A DNA stretch of 64,000 nt. Source: JBKHAJ01 sp964641125. GTDB taxonomy: Bacteria; Spirochaetota; Spirochaetia; SPDA01; CAZSGZ01. Below, one piece after another: positions 8,558 through 17,295 of the stretch (the first letter of the stretch is position 1; each line of letters opens with the position of its first letter). Both the position numbers and the translations under genes were made by a program. Below the pieces are notes generated by a model that was not told the origin of the DNA, made no database searches, and worked only from the letters and a program-made list of their open reading frames with translations. The stretch is taken from assembly GCA_964641125.1 (NCBI GenBank), contig CAZXMO010000005.1, positions 1 to 64,000 of the forward strand, given 5' to 3'.

Positions 8558-9571
8558 ATGAAATTTCGGCGATTTGTCGCGTTTCTCGTACTGCTCGTAT
8601 GCCTGGGAGCCCTTCCGGCGATGGCGAGACCTATAATACTCAAGATTGGAAGTCCCACCCCCAAGGGATCACCCTGGGACAACGCATTGAAAGAGCTCGC
8701 CGCCGAATGGCGGGAGATCACCAACGGACAGGTCCAGACGCGGATCTTTTCAGGGGGTGTCGCCGGCGAGGAGGCCGACGTCATACGGAAGATCCGGTTC
8801 AACAGCCTCCAGGGGGCGGTCCTGACCGCTCTAGGTATCAATGTTATCTATCCCGATAGTTTCGTGTTGAGCGTTCCTTTCCTGATGCATTCGGACGATG
8901 AATTCGAGTACGTACTCGACAACATCGAGGGAAGGCTCAAGGAGAATATCAAGGAAGAGGGATTCAGGGTAGTTGCCTGGACCAGTGTCGGGTGGATATA
9001 TTTCTTTTCCACCGACAAGGTCGTCTATCCCGACGATATGCGCAGGCTTAAGCTTGCTACAACCGATTCGGACAAGGCCATTGCCCAGGCTCTGAAGGCC
9101 CTCGATTTTAACGCTATTCCGGTGGGGCTCAACGAACTCCTGACCAGCCTCAACAGCGGGCTCATCGACGCATGCTATACGGTCCGCCTCGGCGCGGCCG
9201 CGTATCAATGGTTCGGAATCGCCGATCATATGCTGGACCTCCCTATATCGCCGGTGCTCGCGGGGATAGTGGTATCTGAAAGAGCTTGGCGGCAGATACC
9301 CGACGAGTACAAAGATGAAATGATCAAAGCGGCGGAACGGGTCGCGGCTAAGCTCGCGGGCGAGACCGAACAGCTCGAGCGGGACGCCATGAAAATAATG
9401 CTCGACAACGGGCTCATAGTACATGAAGCTCCGCCTGCCGCAGTGGAGGCGTGGAGAAACGATTTCGATCGGGGCCTCGAGATGATCAAGGGAAACTCAT
9501 TCTCCGTGGACATCTACGAGACCGTTAGCGAGCATCTCGAAGAGTACCGCCGCGCCCATGGAACAAATTAA
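8558..9571 (+). CDS. tatP: TRAP transporter periplasmic substrate-binding protein TatP (DctP family)
   Basis: A 337-aa periplasmic binding protein of the DctP type. A cleavable signal peptide is visible (FVAFLVLLVCLGALPAMA, residues 6-23). The mature part opens with ILKIGSPTPKGSPWDNALKE, the usual first strand and helix of DctP proteins, followed by a GGVAGEEADVIRKIR segment. The family's ligand-contact Arg may lie in CYTVRLGAAAYQ. The ligand is unknown; T. pallidum TatP is thought to bind hydrophobic compounds. The Shine-Dalgarno site GGGAGGA lies in the end of tatT. The 3' end overlaps tatQM by 14 bases. Confidence 0.92.
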   Translation: MKFRRFVAFLVLLVCLGALPAMARPIILKIGSPTPKGSPWDNALKELAAEWREITNGQVQTRIFSGGVAGEEADVIRKIRFNSLQGAVLTALGINVIYPDSFVLSVPFLMHSDDEFEYVLDNIEGRLKENIKEEGFRVVAWTSVGWIYFFSTDKVVYPDDMRRLKLATTDSDKAIAQALKALDFNAIPVGLNELLTSLNSGLIDACYTVRLGAAAYQWFGIADHMLDLPISPVLAGIVVSERAWRQIPDEYKDEMIKAAERVAAKLAGETEQLERDAMKIMLDNGLIVHEAPPAAVEAWRNDFDRGLEMIKGNSFSVDIYETVSEHLEEYRRAHGTN

Positions 9572-11462
9572 AGAGCGGCCGGAACAATCGGAAGCATTCC
9601 CGCGGACCGGCCTCTTTCGAAGGACCGAAAACGTCCTCTCCTACGTCATCCTCTCCCTCCTGTCGCTGCTTCCCGTCGCGGAGGTTATCGTCAGGAAGGT
9701 CTTCCGTACAGGGATTCCCGCATACACCGACTATACTATCCACCTGGTTCTGTGGATTACCTTTATCGGGGGGATGATCACCTCCCGGGAAAGACGTCAC
9801 CTGGCCCTTGCCGCGGGGCTCGAGGCGTTGAAGGAGCCTATCCGGGAGAAGGTGAGGGTCTTAAACTCCTTTCTCGCGGTGATGATGACCACCGCCTTCT
9901 TCTGGAGCTCCTTGAGCTTCGTGATCATCGGTTTTACCCAGTCCGGTAGAGTCGGTCTTATCCCCATTCAGCTCGTAGGCGCTATTATGCCCCTGGGATT
10001 CCTGGTAATGGCCGTGCGGTTCCTCTTTCCGGTCACCCCGGGCGGGGGAAGGCGGTTTATCGCCTCCATCGGTTTCCTCGCGGGAACATTTATCGGATTG
10101 AGCGCGGTCATCAACATCATCTACATCTTCTTCTTTAACGTGCCGATGTTCGTGGACACCCTTTTGATGTTCTCCTACGACGCCATGTACGCGGCGGCAA
10201 TCCCCCTTATAATACTTCTGGCCCTGTCGGCCGCCCTGGGGAATCCGTTGTTCGTTGTGCTGGGCGGGGTGGGTTTTCTCCTTTTCGCCCGGATTTCCGC
10301 GCCCTTGGAGATAATAGCCAACGAGAGCTACACCATGCTCATCAGCAAGGCCATTCCGGCGATCCCGTTGTTTACCCTGGCGGGATTCCTCCTCTCGGAG
10401 AGCAACGCCGGAAAGCGGCTGGTGAATCTCTTCCAGGCCTTCTTCGGCTGGATGCCCGGGGGGCTCGCCATAGCGGCGATCGTGGTATGCACCTTCTTTA
10501 CCACCTTTACCGGAGCCTCCGGGGTCACGATTCTTGCCTTAGGGGCCCTCCTGTACTACGTGCTGGTCAGAAGCGGCAAGTACAAAGGAGGTTTCTCCAC
10601 CGGTCTCCTCACCGCCTCGGGGAGCATCGGGCTCTTGTTTCCACCGAGCCTTCCTATCATCATCTACGCGGTCTCTGCGCAGATAAACGTAAAGCATATG
10701 TTTATAGGAGGGATTCTTCCGGGCCTCCTCATGGTTTTAGCATTAGTCGGCATGGGGGTATTCCACGCAAAGCGGTCGAAGGTGGAACGTATACCCTTTG
10801 AGCCCCGGGTAGCGGGCCGGGCCTTGCGGGAATCGGTGTGGGAGGTGCTCATCCCGGTGATAATACTGGCCGTCTATTTCGGGGGGCTTACCACCCTCGT
10901 AGAGACCGGGGCTATAGCGGTGGTCTACACTTTCCTGGTCGTCGTAGTCCTCAAGCGGGACCTGAGGCTCGCCGATCTGCCCCGGGTCTTCCTCAAGTGC
11001 ATCCCCATCATAGGCGGAGTTTTGGTGATTCTCGCCATGGCAAGGGGGTTGAGCTACTACCTGATCGACGCCCAGATTCCTATGCGCCTTACCGAGTGGG
11101 TCCAGGCTAACATCCAGTCGAAGTACGTTTTCCTGATACTTCTCAACCTGGCGTTGCTGTTGACCGGGTGTATCATGGACATCTTTTCGGCGATCATGGT
11201 GGTGGTCCCCCTGATCCTGCCCTTGGGGTCTCTCTTCGGAATCCACCCCATCCATTTAGGGGCAATATTCCTTGCGAACCTGCAGCTCGGCTACCTGACT
11301 CCGCCGGTGGGGCTCAACCTCTTCTTAGCCTCCTACCGGTTCGAGAAACCGTTGTGGGACATCTCTAAGCAGGTGATTCCCTTTTTCGGGTTTCTCCTCC
11401 TGACGGTGCTGCTGATCACCTACGTACCGTGGTTTTCCCTGGCCCTCTTAGGCGGGGGATAG
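9558..11462 (+). CDS. tatQM: TRAP transporter fused small and large permease TatQM (DctQ-DctM)
   Basis: A 634-aa polytopic inner-membrane protein fusing a four-helix DctQ domain (about residues 20-170) to a DctM permease (about 180-630). Signature segments are WITFIGGMITSRERRHLALA in the Q part and FTGASGVTILALGALLYY, GSIGLLFPPSLPIIIYAV and LANLQLGYLTPPVGLNLF in the M part. It imports the ligand held by TatP using an ion gradient. Such Q-M fusions are typical of spirochaetes. The ATG lies inside the end of tatP with a poor Shine-Dalgarno site, so translation is probably coupled. It ends one base from the convergent asnS stop. Confidence 0.93.
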   Translation: MEQIKERPEQSEAFPRTGLFRRTENVLSYVILSLLSLLPVAEVIVRKVFRTGIPAYTDYTIHLVLWITFIGGMITSRERRHLALAAGLEALKEPIREKVRVLNSFLAVMMTTAFFWSSLSFVIIGFTQSGRVGLIPIQLVGAIMPLGFLVMAVRFLFPVTPGGGRRFIASIGFLAGTFIGLSAVINIIYIFFFNVPMFVDTLLMFSYDAMYAAAIPLIILLALSAALGNPLFVVLGGVGFLLFARISAPLEIIANESYTMLISKAIPAIPLFTLAGFLLSESNAGKRLVNLFQAFFGWMPGGLAIAAIVVCTFFTTFTGASGVTILALGALLYYVLVRSGKYKGGFSTGLLTASGSIGLLFPPSLPIIIYAVSAQINVKHMFIGGILPGLLMVLALVGMGVFHAKRSKVERIPFEPRVAGRALRESVWEVLIPVIILAVYFGGLTTLVETGAIAVVYTFLVVVVLKRDLRLADLPRVFLKCIPIIGGVLVILAMARGLSYYLIDAQIPMRLTEWVQANIQSKYVFLILLNLALLLTGCIMDIFSAIMVVVPLILPLGSLFGIHPIHLGAIFLANLQLGYLTPPVGLNLFLASYRFEKPLWDISKQVIPFFGFLLLTVLLITYVPWFSLALLGGG

Positions 11463-11463
11463 G

Positions 11464-12855
11464 CTAGAAATCGGCGGAGTGGGGAGTACGGGGAAAGGGA
11501 ATAACGTCCCGGATGTTCTGCATCCCGGTCACGTACTGCACAAGGCGTTCGAATCCCAAGCCGAAACCGGCGTGGGGGACGGTACCGAACCTGCGCAGGT
11601 CCAGGTACCACCAGTATTCTTTCTCGTCCAGCCCCTGCTCCCGGATACGGTTAAGAAGGATGTCGTGGTCCGCCTCTCTCTCGCTTCCGCCGATGATCTC
11701 ACCGAGACGGGGAACAAGCACGTCCATGGCGCGGACGGTCTTTCCGTCCTTGTTCAGTTTCATGTAGAAGGCCTTGATCTCCCGGGGATAGTCACTGACG
11801 ATGACCGGCCGTTTGTAGACCGTTTCGGTCAAATATTTCTCGTGTTCAGACTGCAGATCGGCTCCCCAGTCGGGGGGGAACTCGAAATTGTCCCGGTTGT
11901 CCTGAAGGGCCTCGATCGCCTCGGTATAGCTGATGCGGGCGAAGTCGGACTCTAAGATGGCGGTGAGGTTTTCGATGAGTCCCTTCTCGATCCACTTTTC
12001 GAAAAATTCCATGTCCTCCCTGCTCCGCTCGAAGAGCTCCGCGAGGATCGCCTTGAGGAAGTCTTCGGCCAAATCCATATTGCCGGTAATATCGCAGAAG
12101 GCCACCTCCGGTTCGATCATCCAGAATTCGGCCAAGTGCCGGCTGGTGTTGGAGTTCTCCGCCCGGAAGGTGGGGCCGAAGGTGTACACATTGGAGAGCG
12201 CGGTGGCGAAGATCTCCGCCTCGAGCTGACCGCTTACCGTAAGGGATGTCCTCTTGCCGAAGAAGTCGCTTGTATAATCGATACCAGCGTCGGTCAAGGG
12301 GACTTCGTTCAAAGGAAGGGTAGTTACCTGGAACATCTCCCCCGCGCCCTCGGCGTCGCTCGCGGTGATTATGGGGGTGTGGACGTACATGAACCCCCTG
12401 GACTGGAAGAAGTTATGGATCGCCATGCTCAAGGTGTTCCTGACCCGGGCGACGGCCCCGAAGGTATTGGTCCGGGGGCGGAGGTGGGCTATCTCCCGGA
12501 GGAATTCGAAACTATGGCGTTTCTTCTGCAGGGGATAGGACTCGGCCGGGGCCTCTCCGTAGAGCTCTAATCCTCCCACATGCATCTCCACCCGCTGGTT
12601 TTTCCCGGGGGATTCCACCACCTCTCCGGTCACCGTCAAGCTCGCCCCGGTGGTTATCCGCTCGAGGAGCTCGTCGGGGACGGTATCGGTGCCCTTGTCG
12701 ACTATGAGTTGAAGGCTCTTCATCGAGGAGCCGTCGTTCAGCTCGAGAAAACAGACGTTTTTCGAATCCCGCTTGGTCCGCACCCAGCCGTTGACCGCGG
12801 TCTCGGTGCCGATGGGCGTGGTATCCAATATCTCTCGTACGCTCCTAGTGTTCAT
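11464..12855 (-). CDS. asnS: Asparaginyl-tRNA synthetase
   Basis: A 463-aa class IIb synthetase that charges tRNA-Asn. The N-terminal OB-fold anticodon-binding domain covers about residues 1-110 (VNGWVRTKRDSKNVCFLELN). Motif 2 is FRAENSNTSRHLAEFWMIEP, and motif 3 is GFGLGFERLVQYVTGMQNIR. The HxAEFW form with Asn-type residues separates it from AspRS. The ATG at 12855 opens directly onto a 57-bp divergent intergenic region with arcA and has no Shine-Dalgarno sequence, so it is probably leaderless. Confidence 0.95.
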   Translation of the reverse strand: MNTRSVREILDTTPIGTETAVNGWVRTKRDSKNVCFLELNDGSSMKSLQLIVDKGTDTVPDELLERITTGASLTVTGEVVESPGKNQRVEMHVGGLELYGEAPAESYPLQKKRHSFEFLREIAHLRPRTNTFGAVARVRNTLSMAIHNFFQSRGFMYVHTPIITASDAEGAGEMFQVTTLPLNEVPLTDAGIDYTSDFFGKRTSLTVSGQLEAEIFATALSNVYTFGPTFRAENSNTSRHLAEFWMIEPEVAFCDITGNMDLAEDFLKAILAELFERSREDMEFFEKWIEKGLIENLTAILESDFARISYTEAIEALQDNRDNFEFPPDWGADLQSEHEKYLTETVYKRPVIVSDYPREIKAFYMKLNKDGKTVRAMDVLVPRLGEIIGGSEREADHDILLNRIREQGLDEKEYWWYLDLRRFGTVPHAGFGLGFERLVQYVTGMQNIRDVIPFPRTPHSADF

Positions 12856-12861
12856 GGCTTA

Positions 12862-12890
12862 GAGATATCACAGTTGTTGAATAGAGTCAA
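12862..12890 (-). promoter_or_regulatory. Probable promoter of asnS, predicted leaderless
   Basis: On the minus strand, TTGACT (12890-12885), 17-nt spacer, TATCTC (12867-12862), six bases to ATG. The -10 box is weak. A palindromic GATATC preceded by TGT (12864-12869) is an alternative extended -10. The -35 overlaps that of arcA on the other strand. Confidence 0.4.
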
Positions 12891-12904
12891 ATCAATGTGA
12901 TACT
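12877..12904 (+). promoter_or_regulatory. Promoter of arcA, predicted leaderless
   Basis: TTGAAT (12877-12882), 16-nt spacer, GATACT (12899-12904) with an extended -10 TGT in front, then eight bases to ATG 12913. No Shine-Dalgarno sequence lies between. Confidence 0.6.
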
Positions 12905-12912
12905 GTGCCGGT

Positions 12913-14148
12913 ATGAGCGCGCTCATCAATTCGGAAATCGGGAAGCTCGAACGGGTGGTAGTCCACAGTCCGGGCCGGGAGATCGAATCGATGTCCCCGG
13001 ACACCGCGCGAAGCGTTCTCTACAACGATATAATCCCCTTGAGTATCGTGGCGGAGGAGCACGCGCAGCTTGCGGAATTCCTGTCCCTGTGCTGCGAAGT
13101 TGTGCAGGTGCGGGACCTCTTCACAGAAGTCCTCGCCTCGGCTGAGGCGAAAAGGGTTTTTCTCGACGAACTCGAGCGGAGGTTTCCGATACGGGGAAGA
13201 CGGGACGAGCTCGACGCTCTTTCTTCCGGAGATCTTGCCGAGGCGTGCATATCCGGACTGGGGAAGCGTTCGGGAACCCTCGACACCTATCTTTCCGAAA
13301 GAGAGTTCGATCTCTTTCCCCTTCCCAATCTCTACTTCACCCGGGATTCGGGGATGGTTTACCGGGACGGGCTCATTACCGGATCGATGGCCCGGGGAGT
13401 CCGTTCCACCGAAGCCCTCATCATGGACCTGATCTTTCGCTGCCACCCCCTTTTCGAAAAGAGCCCCAAGGTATACGACGGGGCCCATCAGCGTGATTCG
13501 GGCGCTTATCTCGAGGGGGGAGATTTTCACGTCTTCGACGAGGGTGTCCTTCTGCTCGGAATATCGGAACGGACCACTCCCGCGGGTATCGACAATCTGG
13601 TGGGGAGTATTACCGAGGCCTACCCCGAGAAGCTTACCGTCTTCGCGGTGATCCTTCCCCACAAGAGGGCCGCCATCCACCTGGACATGATCTGTTCTCA
13701 GATCGATAGAGAGTTGTTCATGGTCTACGAGCCGTATATCCTGGGGAAAAACCGTTTGAGAACGGTGCGGATCGATGTCGAACCCGGAAGGGAGCCCCGT
13801 TTTACCGAGGAGGACGGACTCATCGAAGGGCTCGGGCGGGCCGGATACCCGATCGAGGCGGTAGTCTGCGGGGGGAGTGATCCGGTGGTCCAGCAGAGGG
13901 AGCAATGGATGTCCGCGGCGAACCTCTTCGCTTTTGCTCCCGGAAAGGTAATCGGCTATTCCTGTAACGACAAGAGTTTCGAGGCCCTCGCCGAAGAGGG
14001 GTTTGCTGTAGAGCGGGCTTCCGCTTTCATCGAGAAAGAGGTGTCCATCGACGATTACGAACGTCTTGCGGTGATGATCGACGCGGTGGAGCTCGCCCGG
14101 GGCGGCGGCGGCATCCGATGCATGACTATGCCCTTAGAGAGGGCTTGA
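12913..14148 (+). CDS. arcA: Arginine deiminase
   Basis: A 411-aa enzyme that hydrolyses arginine to citrulline and ammonia, the first step of the arginine-deiminase ATP-generating route. All catalytic motifs are visible: LPNLYFTRDSG (Asp), YLEGGDFHVF (Glu and Asp), AAIHLDMICS (His) and, at the C terminus, GGGGIRCMTMPL with the nucleophilic Cys. The N terminus GKLERVVVHSPGREIE fits the family. arcB and arcC are not in the window. The gene has its own promoter against the ATG, and the promoter of the next gene overlaps its stop codon. Confidence 0.95.
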   Translation: MSALINSEIGKLERVVVHSPGREIESMSPDTARSVLYNDIIPLSIVAEEHAQLAEFLSLCCEVVQVRDLFTEVLASAEAKRVFLDELERRFPIRGRRDELDALSSGDLAEACISGLGKRSGTLDTYLSEREFDLFPLPNLYFTRDSGMVYRDGLITGSMARGVRSTEALIMDLIFRCHPLFEKSPKVYDGAHQRDSGAYLEGGDFHVFDEGVLLLGISERTTPAGIDNLVGSITEAYPEKLTVFAVILPHKRAAIHLDMICSQIDRELFMVYEPYILGKNRLRTVRIDVEPGREPRFTEEDGLIEGLGRAGYPIEAVVCGGSDPVVQQREQWMSAANLFAFAPGKVIGYSCNDKSFEALAEEGFAVERASAFIEKEVSIDDYERLAVMIDAVELARGGGGIRCMTMPLERA

Positions 14149-14173
14149 TCGGTTTACATCCAGAAATTACAAT
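14145..14173 (+). promoter_or_regulatory. Promoter of the DAHP synthase gene, predicted leaderless
   Basis: TTGATC (14145-14150), 17-nt spacer, TACAAT (14168-14173), eight bases to ATG 14182. The -35 hexamer includes the arcA stop codon. Confidence 0.6.
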
Positions 14174-14181
14174 AAAGCTCT

Positions 14182-15237
14182 ATGATACAGACCAACGACC
14201 TCCGTATAGCGGGTGTACGCCCCCTCATCCCCCCCGAGGCGCTCAAGCGGGAATTCCCCATCTCCGACGAGCAGGCTCGGTTCGTTCTCGAGGGAAGGAA
14301 TACAATAGATAATATACTCCGGAAGAATGACGACCGGATGATGGCCATAGTGGGCCCCTGCTCGATCCACGACCCCGCCTCGGCCCTGGAGTACGCGGTG
14401 AAGCTCGCGGAGCTCAAAAAAAGGATCGAGGACCGGGTCTTTGTGGTCATGCGTGTCTACTTCGAAAAACCCCGGACCACCCTGGGGTGGCGGGGACTCA
14501 TCGTGGATCCCGATTTAGACGGTTCCTACGATATCGAAAAGGGATTAAAGAGGGCCCGCAGGCTCCTCTTGGAAATTATAGACCAAGGACTTCCGGTGGG
14601 TAGCGAGATGCTCGATCCCATCGTTCCCCAGTACATCGCGGATACGGTCTCCTGGGCGGCTATAGGGGCCAGAACCACCGAGAGTCAGACCCACCGGGAG
14701 ATGGCCAGCGGTCTCTCCATGCCGGTGGGTTTCAAAAACGGGACCAGCGGCAATCTCCAGCTCGCCATCGACGCCGTGAAATCGTCTCGGAGCTCCCACA
14801 GTTTTATCGGCATCGATCAGCAGGGACGGACCTGCGTGCTCCGGACCACCGGAAATCCCGACGGACACATGATTCTCAGGGGCGGCCGCTCGGGACCGAA
14901 TTACCACGAGGAGTACGTGGAGGAGGCGGAGACCCTCTTCCGAAAGGCGGGCCTCGAGGCTTCCCTGGTGGTCGACTGCAGCCACGCCAACAGCGGCAAG
15001 GATCACACGAAACAGGAACGGGTGCTCCGGTCGGTGATCGATCAGCGGACCCGGGGGAGGAGCAGCCTGGTCGGATTCATGCTGGAGAGCAATATCACGG
15101 CGGGCAGTCAAAAGCTCTCCGGAGAGAGGGGGCTCGCCTATGGTTGCTCGATTACCGATAACTGCGTGGGCTGGGAAGAGACCGAAGAAATGCTCCGATT
15201 TGCTTACGAGCGCCTTACGGCGGTATATTCCCGGTAA
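14182..15237 (+). CDS. aroG: 3-deoxy-7-phosphoheptulonate (DAHP) synthase, class I AroFGH type
   Basis: A 351-aa enzyme that condenses erythrose 4-phosphate and PEP to start the shikimate pathway. The length and motifs match the E. coli AroF/G/H type: IVGPCSIHDPASALEYA (metal Cys), RVYFEKPRTTLGWRG, GARTTESQTHREMASGLS, PVGFKNGTSGNL and DCSHANSGKDH. The full-length N-terminal segment suggests feedback control by an aromatic amino acid; which one cannot be told. The shikimate gene aroB lies separately at 50483. No Shine-Dalgarno site is present and the promoter adjoins the ATG. Confidence 0.95.
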   Translation: MIQTNDLRIAGVRPLIPPEALKREFPISDEQARFVLEGRNTIDNILRKNDDRMMAIVGPCSIHDPASALEYAVKLAELKKRIEDRVFVVMRVYFEKPRTTLGWRGLIVDPDLDGSYDIEKGLKRARRLLLEIIDQGLPVGSEMLDPIVPQYIADTVSWAAIGARTTESQTHREMASGLSMPVGFKNGTSGNLQLAIDAVKSSRSSHSFIGIDQQGRTCVLRTTGNPDGHMILRGGRSGPNYHEEYVEEAETLFRKAGLEASLVVDCSHANSGKDHTKQERVLRSVIDQRTRGRSSLVGFMLESNITAGSQKLSGERGLAYGCSITDNCVGWEETEEMLRFAYERLTAVYSR

Positions 15238-15252
15238 GGAGGATTATTCGAT

Positions 15253-15801
15253 ATGAGAGCTGTAGTACTTTTAGCCGACGGCTTCGAAGAGGTCGAGGGA
15301 ATAACTCAGATAGATTTTCTCCGCCGTGCGGGCATCGAGGTCGTTACCGCCGGGGTCAGCGGTAAGAAGGTGGAAGGGGGCCACGGGATTCGAGTCGAAG
15401 CCGACACCGGGCTCGGGAAGCTCTACGGAGATTTTGACGCGGTGGTCATCCCCGGAGGAAAGGGGGGGGCCGACAACATCGCCGCATCCCGCGAAGCGGT
15501 AGAGCTCATCCGGAAGTATTTCGAAACAGGAAAACTCGTCGCCGCGATTTGCGCGTCTCCCGGCGTCGTCCTCGGTCCCAACGGAATCTTGGAGGGAAAG
15601 CGGGCTACCTGCTATCCCGGGTTCGAGGACCGCTTTCCCGGTTCCGCCGAGCATGTCGAGGACAGGGTGGTGATCGATGGAAATCTGATTACCAGTAAAG
15701 GACCGGGAACCGCGGCTCTTTTCGCCGTGGAGATCATCCGCTATCTATTAGACGACGAGACCGCCGGCAAAATCGCGGAAACAACTCTGCAGAAGTTTTA
15801 G
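15253..15801 (+). CDS. DJ-1/PfpI family protein (YajL/ThiJ-like)
   Basis: A 182-aa protein of the DJ-1 branch of the class I glutamine-amidotransferase-like fold. The N-terminal MRAVVLLADGFEEVEGI carries the conserved Glu. The nucleophile elbow is LVAAICASPGVVL with the reactive Cys. Members act as glyoxalases, deglycase-like enzymes or redox-stress proteins; the exact activity cannot be told. An AAGGAGG Shine-Dalgarno site precedes the ATG. It follows the DAHP synthase by 15 bases and may share its transcript. Confidence 0.9.
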   Translation: MRAVVLLADGFEEVEGITQIDFLRRAGIEVVTAGVSGKKVEGGHGIRVEADTGLGKLYGDFDAVVIPGGKGGADNIAASREAVELIRKYFETGKLVAAICASPGVVLGPNGILEGKRATCYPGFEDRFPGSAEHVEDRVVIDGNLITSKGPGTAALFAVEIIRYLLDDETAGKIAETTLQKF

Positions 15802-15832
15802 ATTCGAAAATCCCCGTCGGGACAATCAATTC

Positions 15833-17179
15833 TCAGTCCATCATCCCCGGAGAGACTACGATTTGATCCAATCCCTTCCATTTGGCCAGGTCTTTCTTTA
15901 ACGCGACCTTCCTCTCCTTGTTGAGGAAATCGGGATTCTGAAAGCTGTAGGTAAAGTTGGTGTGAACGTCGTAGTTCCCCTCGAGAAGGGCGTAGGTATC
16001 CTCGGTCATAACAAGCTCCTCGTCGGTGGGGATCACGAATATTTTGACATCGCTGTCGTCCGCCGAAATGAGGGTCTCGCCGTTCCGGGTCATGGAAGAG
16101 GTATTCTTGTCGAGGTCGAGCTTGATTCCGAAGTTCTCCATGTCGCCGGCGGCTATCTGCCGGGTAATCGGTCCCCGCTCACCGACCCCCGCGGTAAAGA
16201 CAATAGCATCGACCCTTCCTAACGCCGCGGCGTAGGCGCCGATGTATTTCTTCAGCCGATACCCCTCGATGTTCTCCGCCAGGACGGCACGCTCGTTACC
16301 CTCCTCTGCGGCAATTTCGATATCCCGGCGGTCGACCCACTTTTCGGTAATACCTAAAACACCGCTCTTTTTGTTCAGGGCATTCTCCACCTCGTCGGGG
16401 GACATGCCTGCTTGGCGCATCATGTAGAAAGAGATAGCCGGGTCGTGATCACCCGCCCGGGTACCCATCACCAAACCTTCGAGAGGGGTGAGACCCATGG
16501 AGGTGTCCACCGATACTCCGTTCTTGACGGCGTTGATGCTCGATCCGTTTCCGATATGAGCGATGATCAGGTTCGTCTCGAAAGGATCCTTCCCGAGAAG
16601 GACCGCCGCCCGCTTAGCGGTGTACAGAAAGGAGGTACCGTGGAATCCGTAGCGCCGCACCCCGTACTTTTCGTACCACTGGTAAGGCAGGGCATAGAGG
16701 TAGGCGTAATCGGGCATAGTCTGATGCCATGCGGTGTCCATAATCGCGCAGTGGGGAACGGAGGGAAGGACCTCTTTAGCCGCACGCATCCCGAGAAGGT
16801 TCGCGGGATTGTGGAGCGGAGCGAGATCGTTCAACGCTTCGAAAGTCTCGATGAAATTCTCGTCGATAATTACCGATTTGGCGAACTTATCTCCCCCGTG
16901 GACTGCCCGGTGCCCGACCGCCTTTATCTCGTCGATCTTGCCTATGGCGCCGTACTTCTCGTCGGTGATGGTCTCCATAATGAGCTCGATGGCCTCTTTG
17001 TGGCTCGGACACGGCTGTTCCTTCTTGTGCTCGTCCATTCCCTTTCGGGAGTGCTTGATAAAGGAACCCTCTATCCCCACCCTTTCGACGATACCGCTCG
17101 CCCGGGCGTATCCCTCGCTCCAGCCGTATACTTGGTATTTAACGGAAGAGCTTCCACAGTTCAAAGTTAAAATGATCAT
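15833..17179 (-). CDS. ackA: Acetate kinase
   Basis: A 448-aa ASKHA-fold kinase that converts acetyl phosphate and ADP to acetate and ATP. Signatures are ILTLNCGSSSVKYQVY at the N terminus, AHIGNGSSINAVKNG, MGLTPLEGLVMGTRAGDHDP and FTAGVGERGPITR. The frame opens 15 codons further upstream, but the ATG at 17179 has a GGAGG site and gives the family N terminus, so I use it. The C terminus is longer than in E. coli AckA. pta is not in the window. Confidence 0.95.
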   Translation of the reverse strand: MIILTLNCGSSSVKYQVYGWSEGYARASGIVERVGIEGSFIKHSRKGMDEHKKEQPCPSHKEAIELIMETITDEKYGAIGKIDEIKAVGHRAVHGGDKFAKSVIIDENFIETFEALNDLAPLHNPANLLGMRAAKEVLPSVPHCAIMDTAWHQTMPDYAYLYALPYQWYEKYGVRRYGFHGTSFLYTAKRAAVLLGKDPFETNLIIAHIGNGSSINAVKNGVSVDTSMGLTPLEGLVMGTRAGDHDPAISFYMMRQAGMSPDEVENALNKKSGVLGITEKWVDRRDIEIAAEEGNERAVLAENIEGYRLKKYIGAYAAALGRVDAIVFTAGVGERGPITRQIAAGDMENFGIKLDLDKNTSSMTRNGETLISADDSDVKIFVIPTDEELVMTEDTYALLEGNYDVHTNFTYSFQNPDFLNKERKVALKKDLAKWKGLDQIVVSPGMMD

Positions 17180-17295
17180 CACCAATCCTCCAATGTTTTT
17201 CAAATAAGTACGTCCATTGTGCATGGATCGGGTGAATTTTCAAGTCCGCCCAATTTTGCCGAAGCCCCGGCGCAGCCGCGGATGTATTAGAAGTT

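Noticed and set aside
15802..15832. Intrinsic terminator between the DJ-1 gene and ackA
   Set aside because: TCCC-CGTC-GGGA gives only a four-pair stem and there is no T-run.
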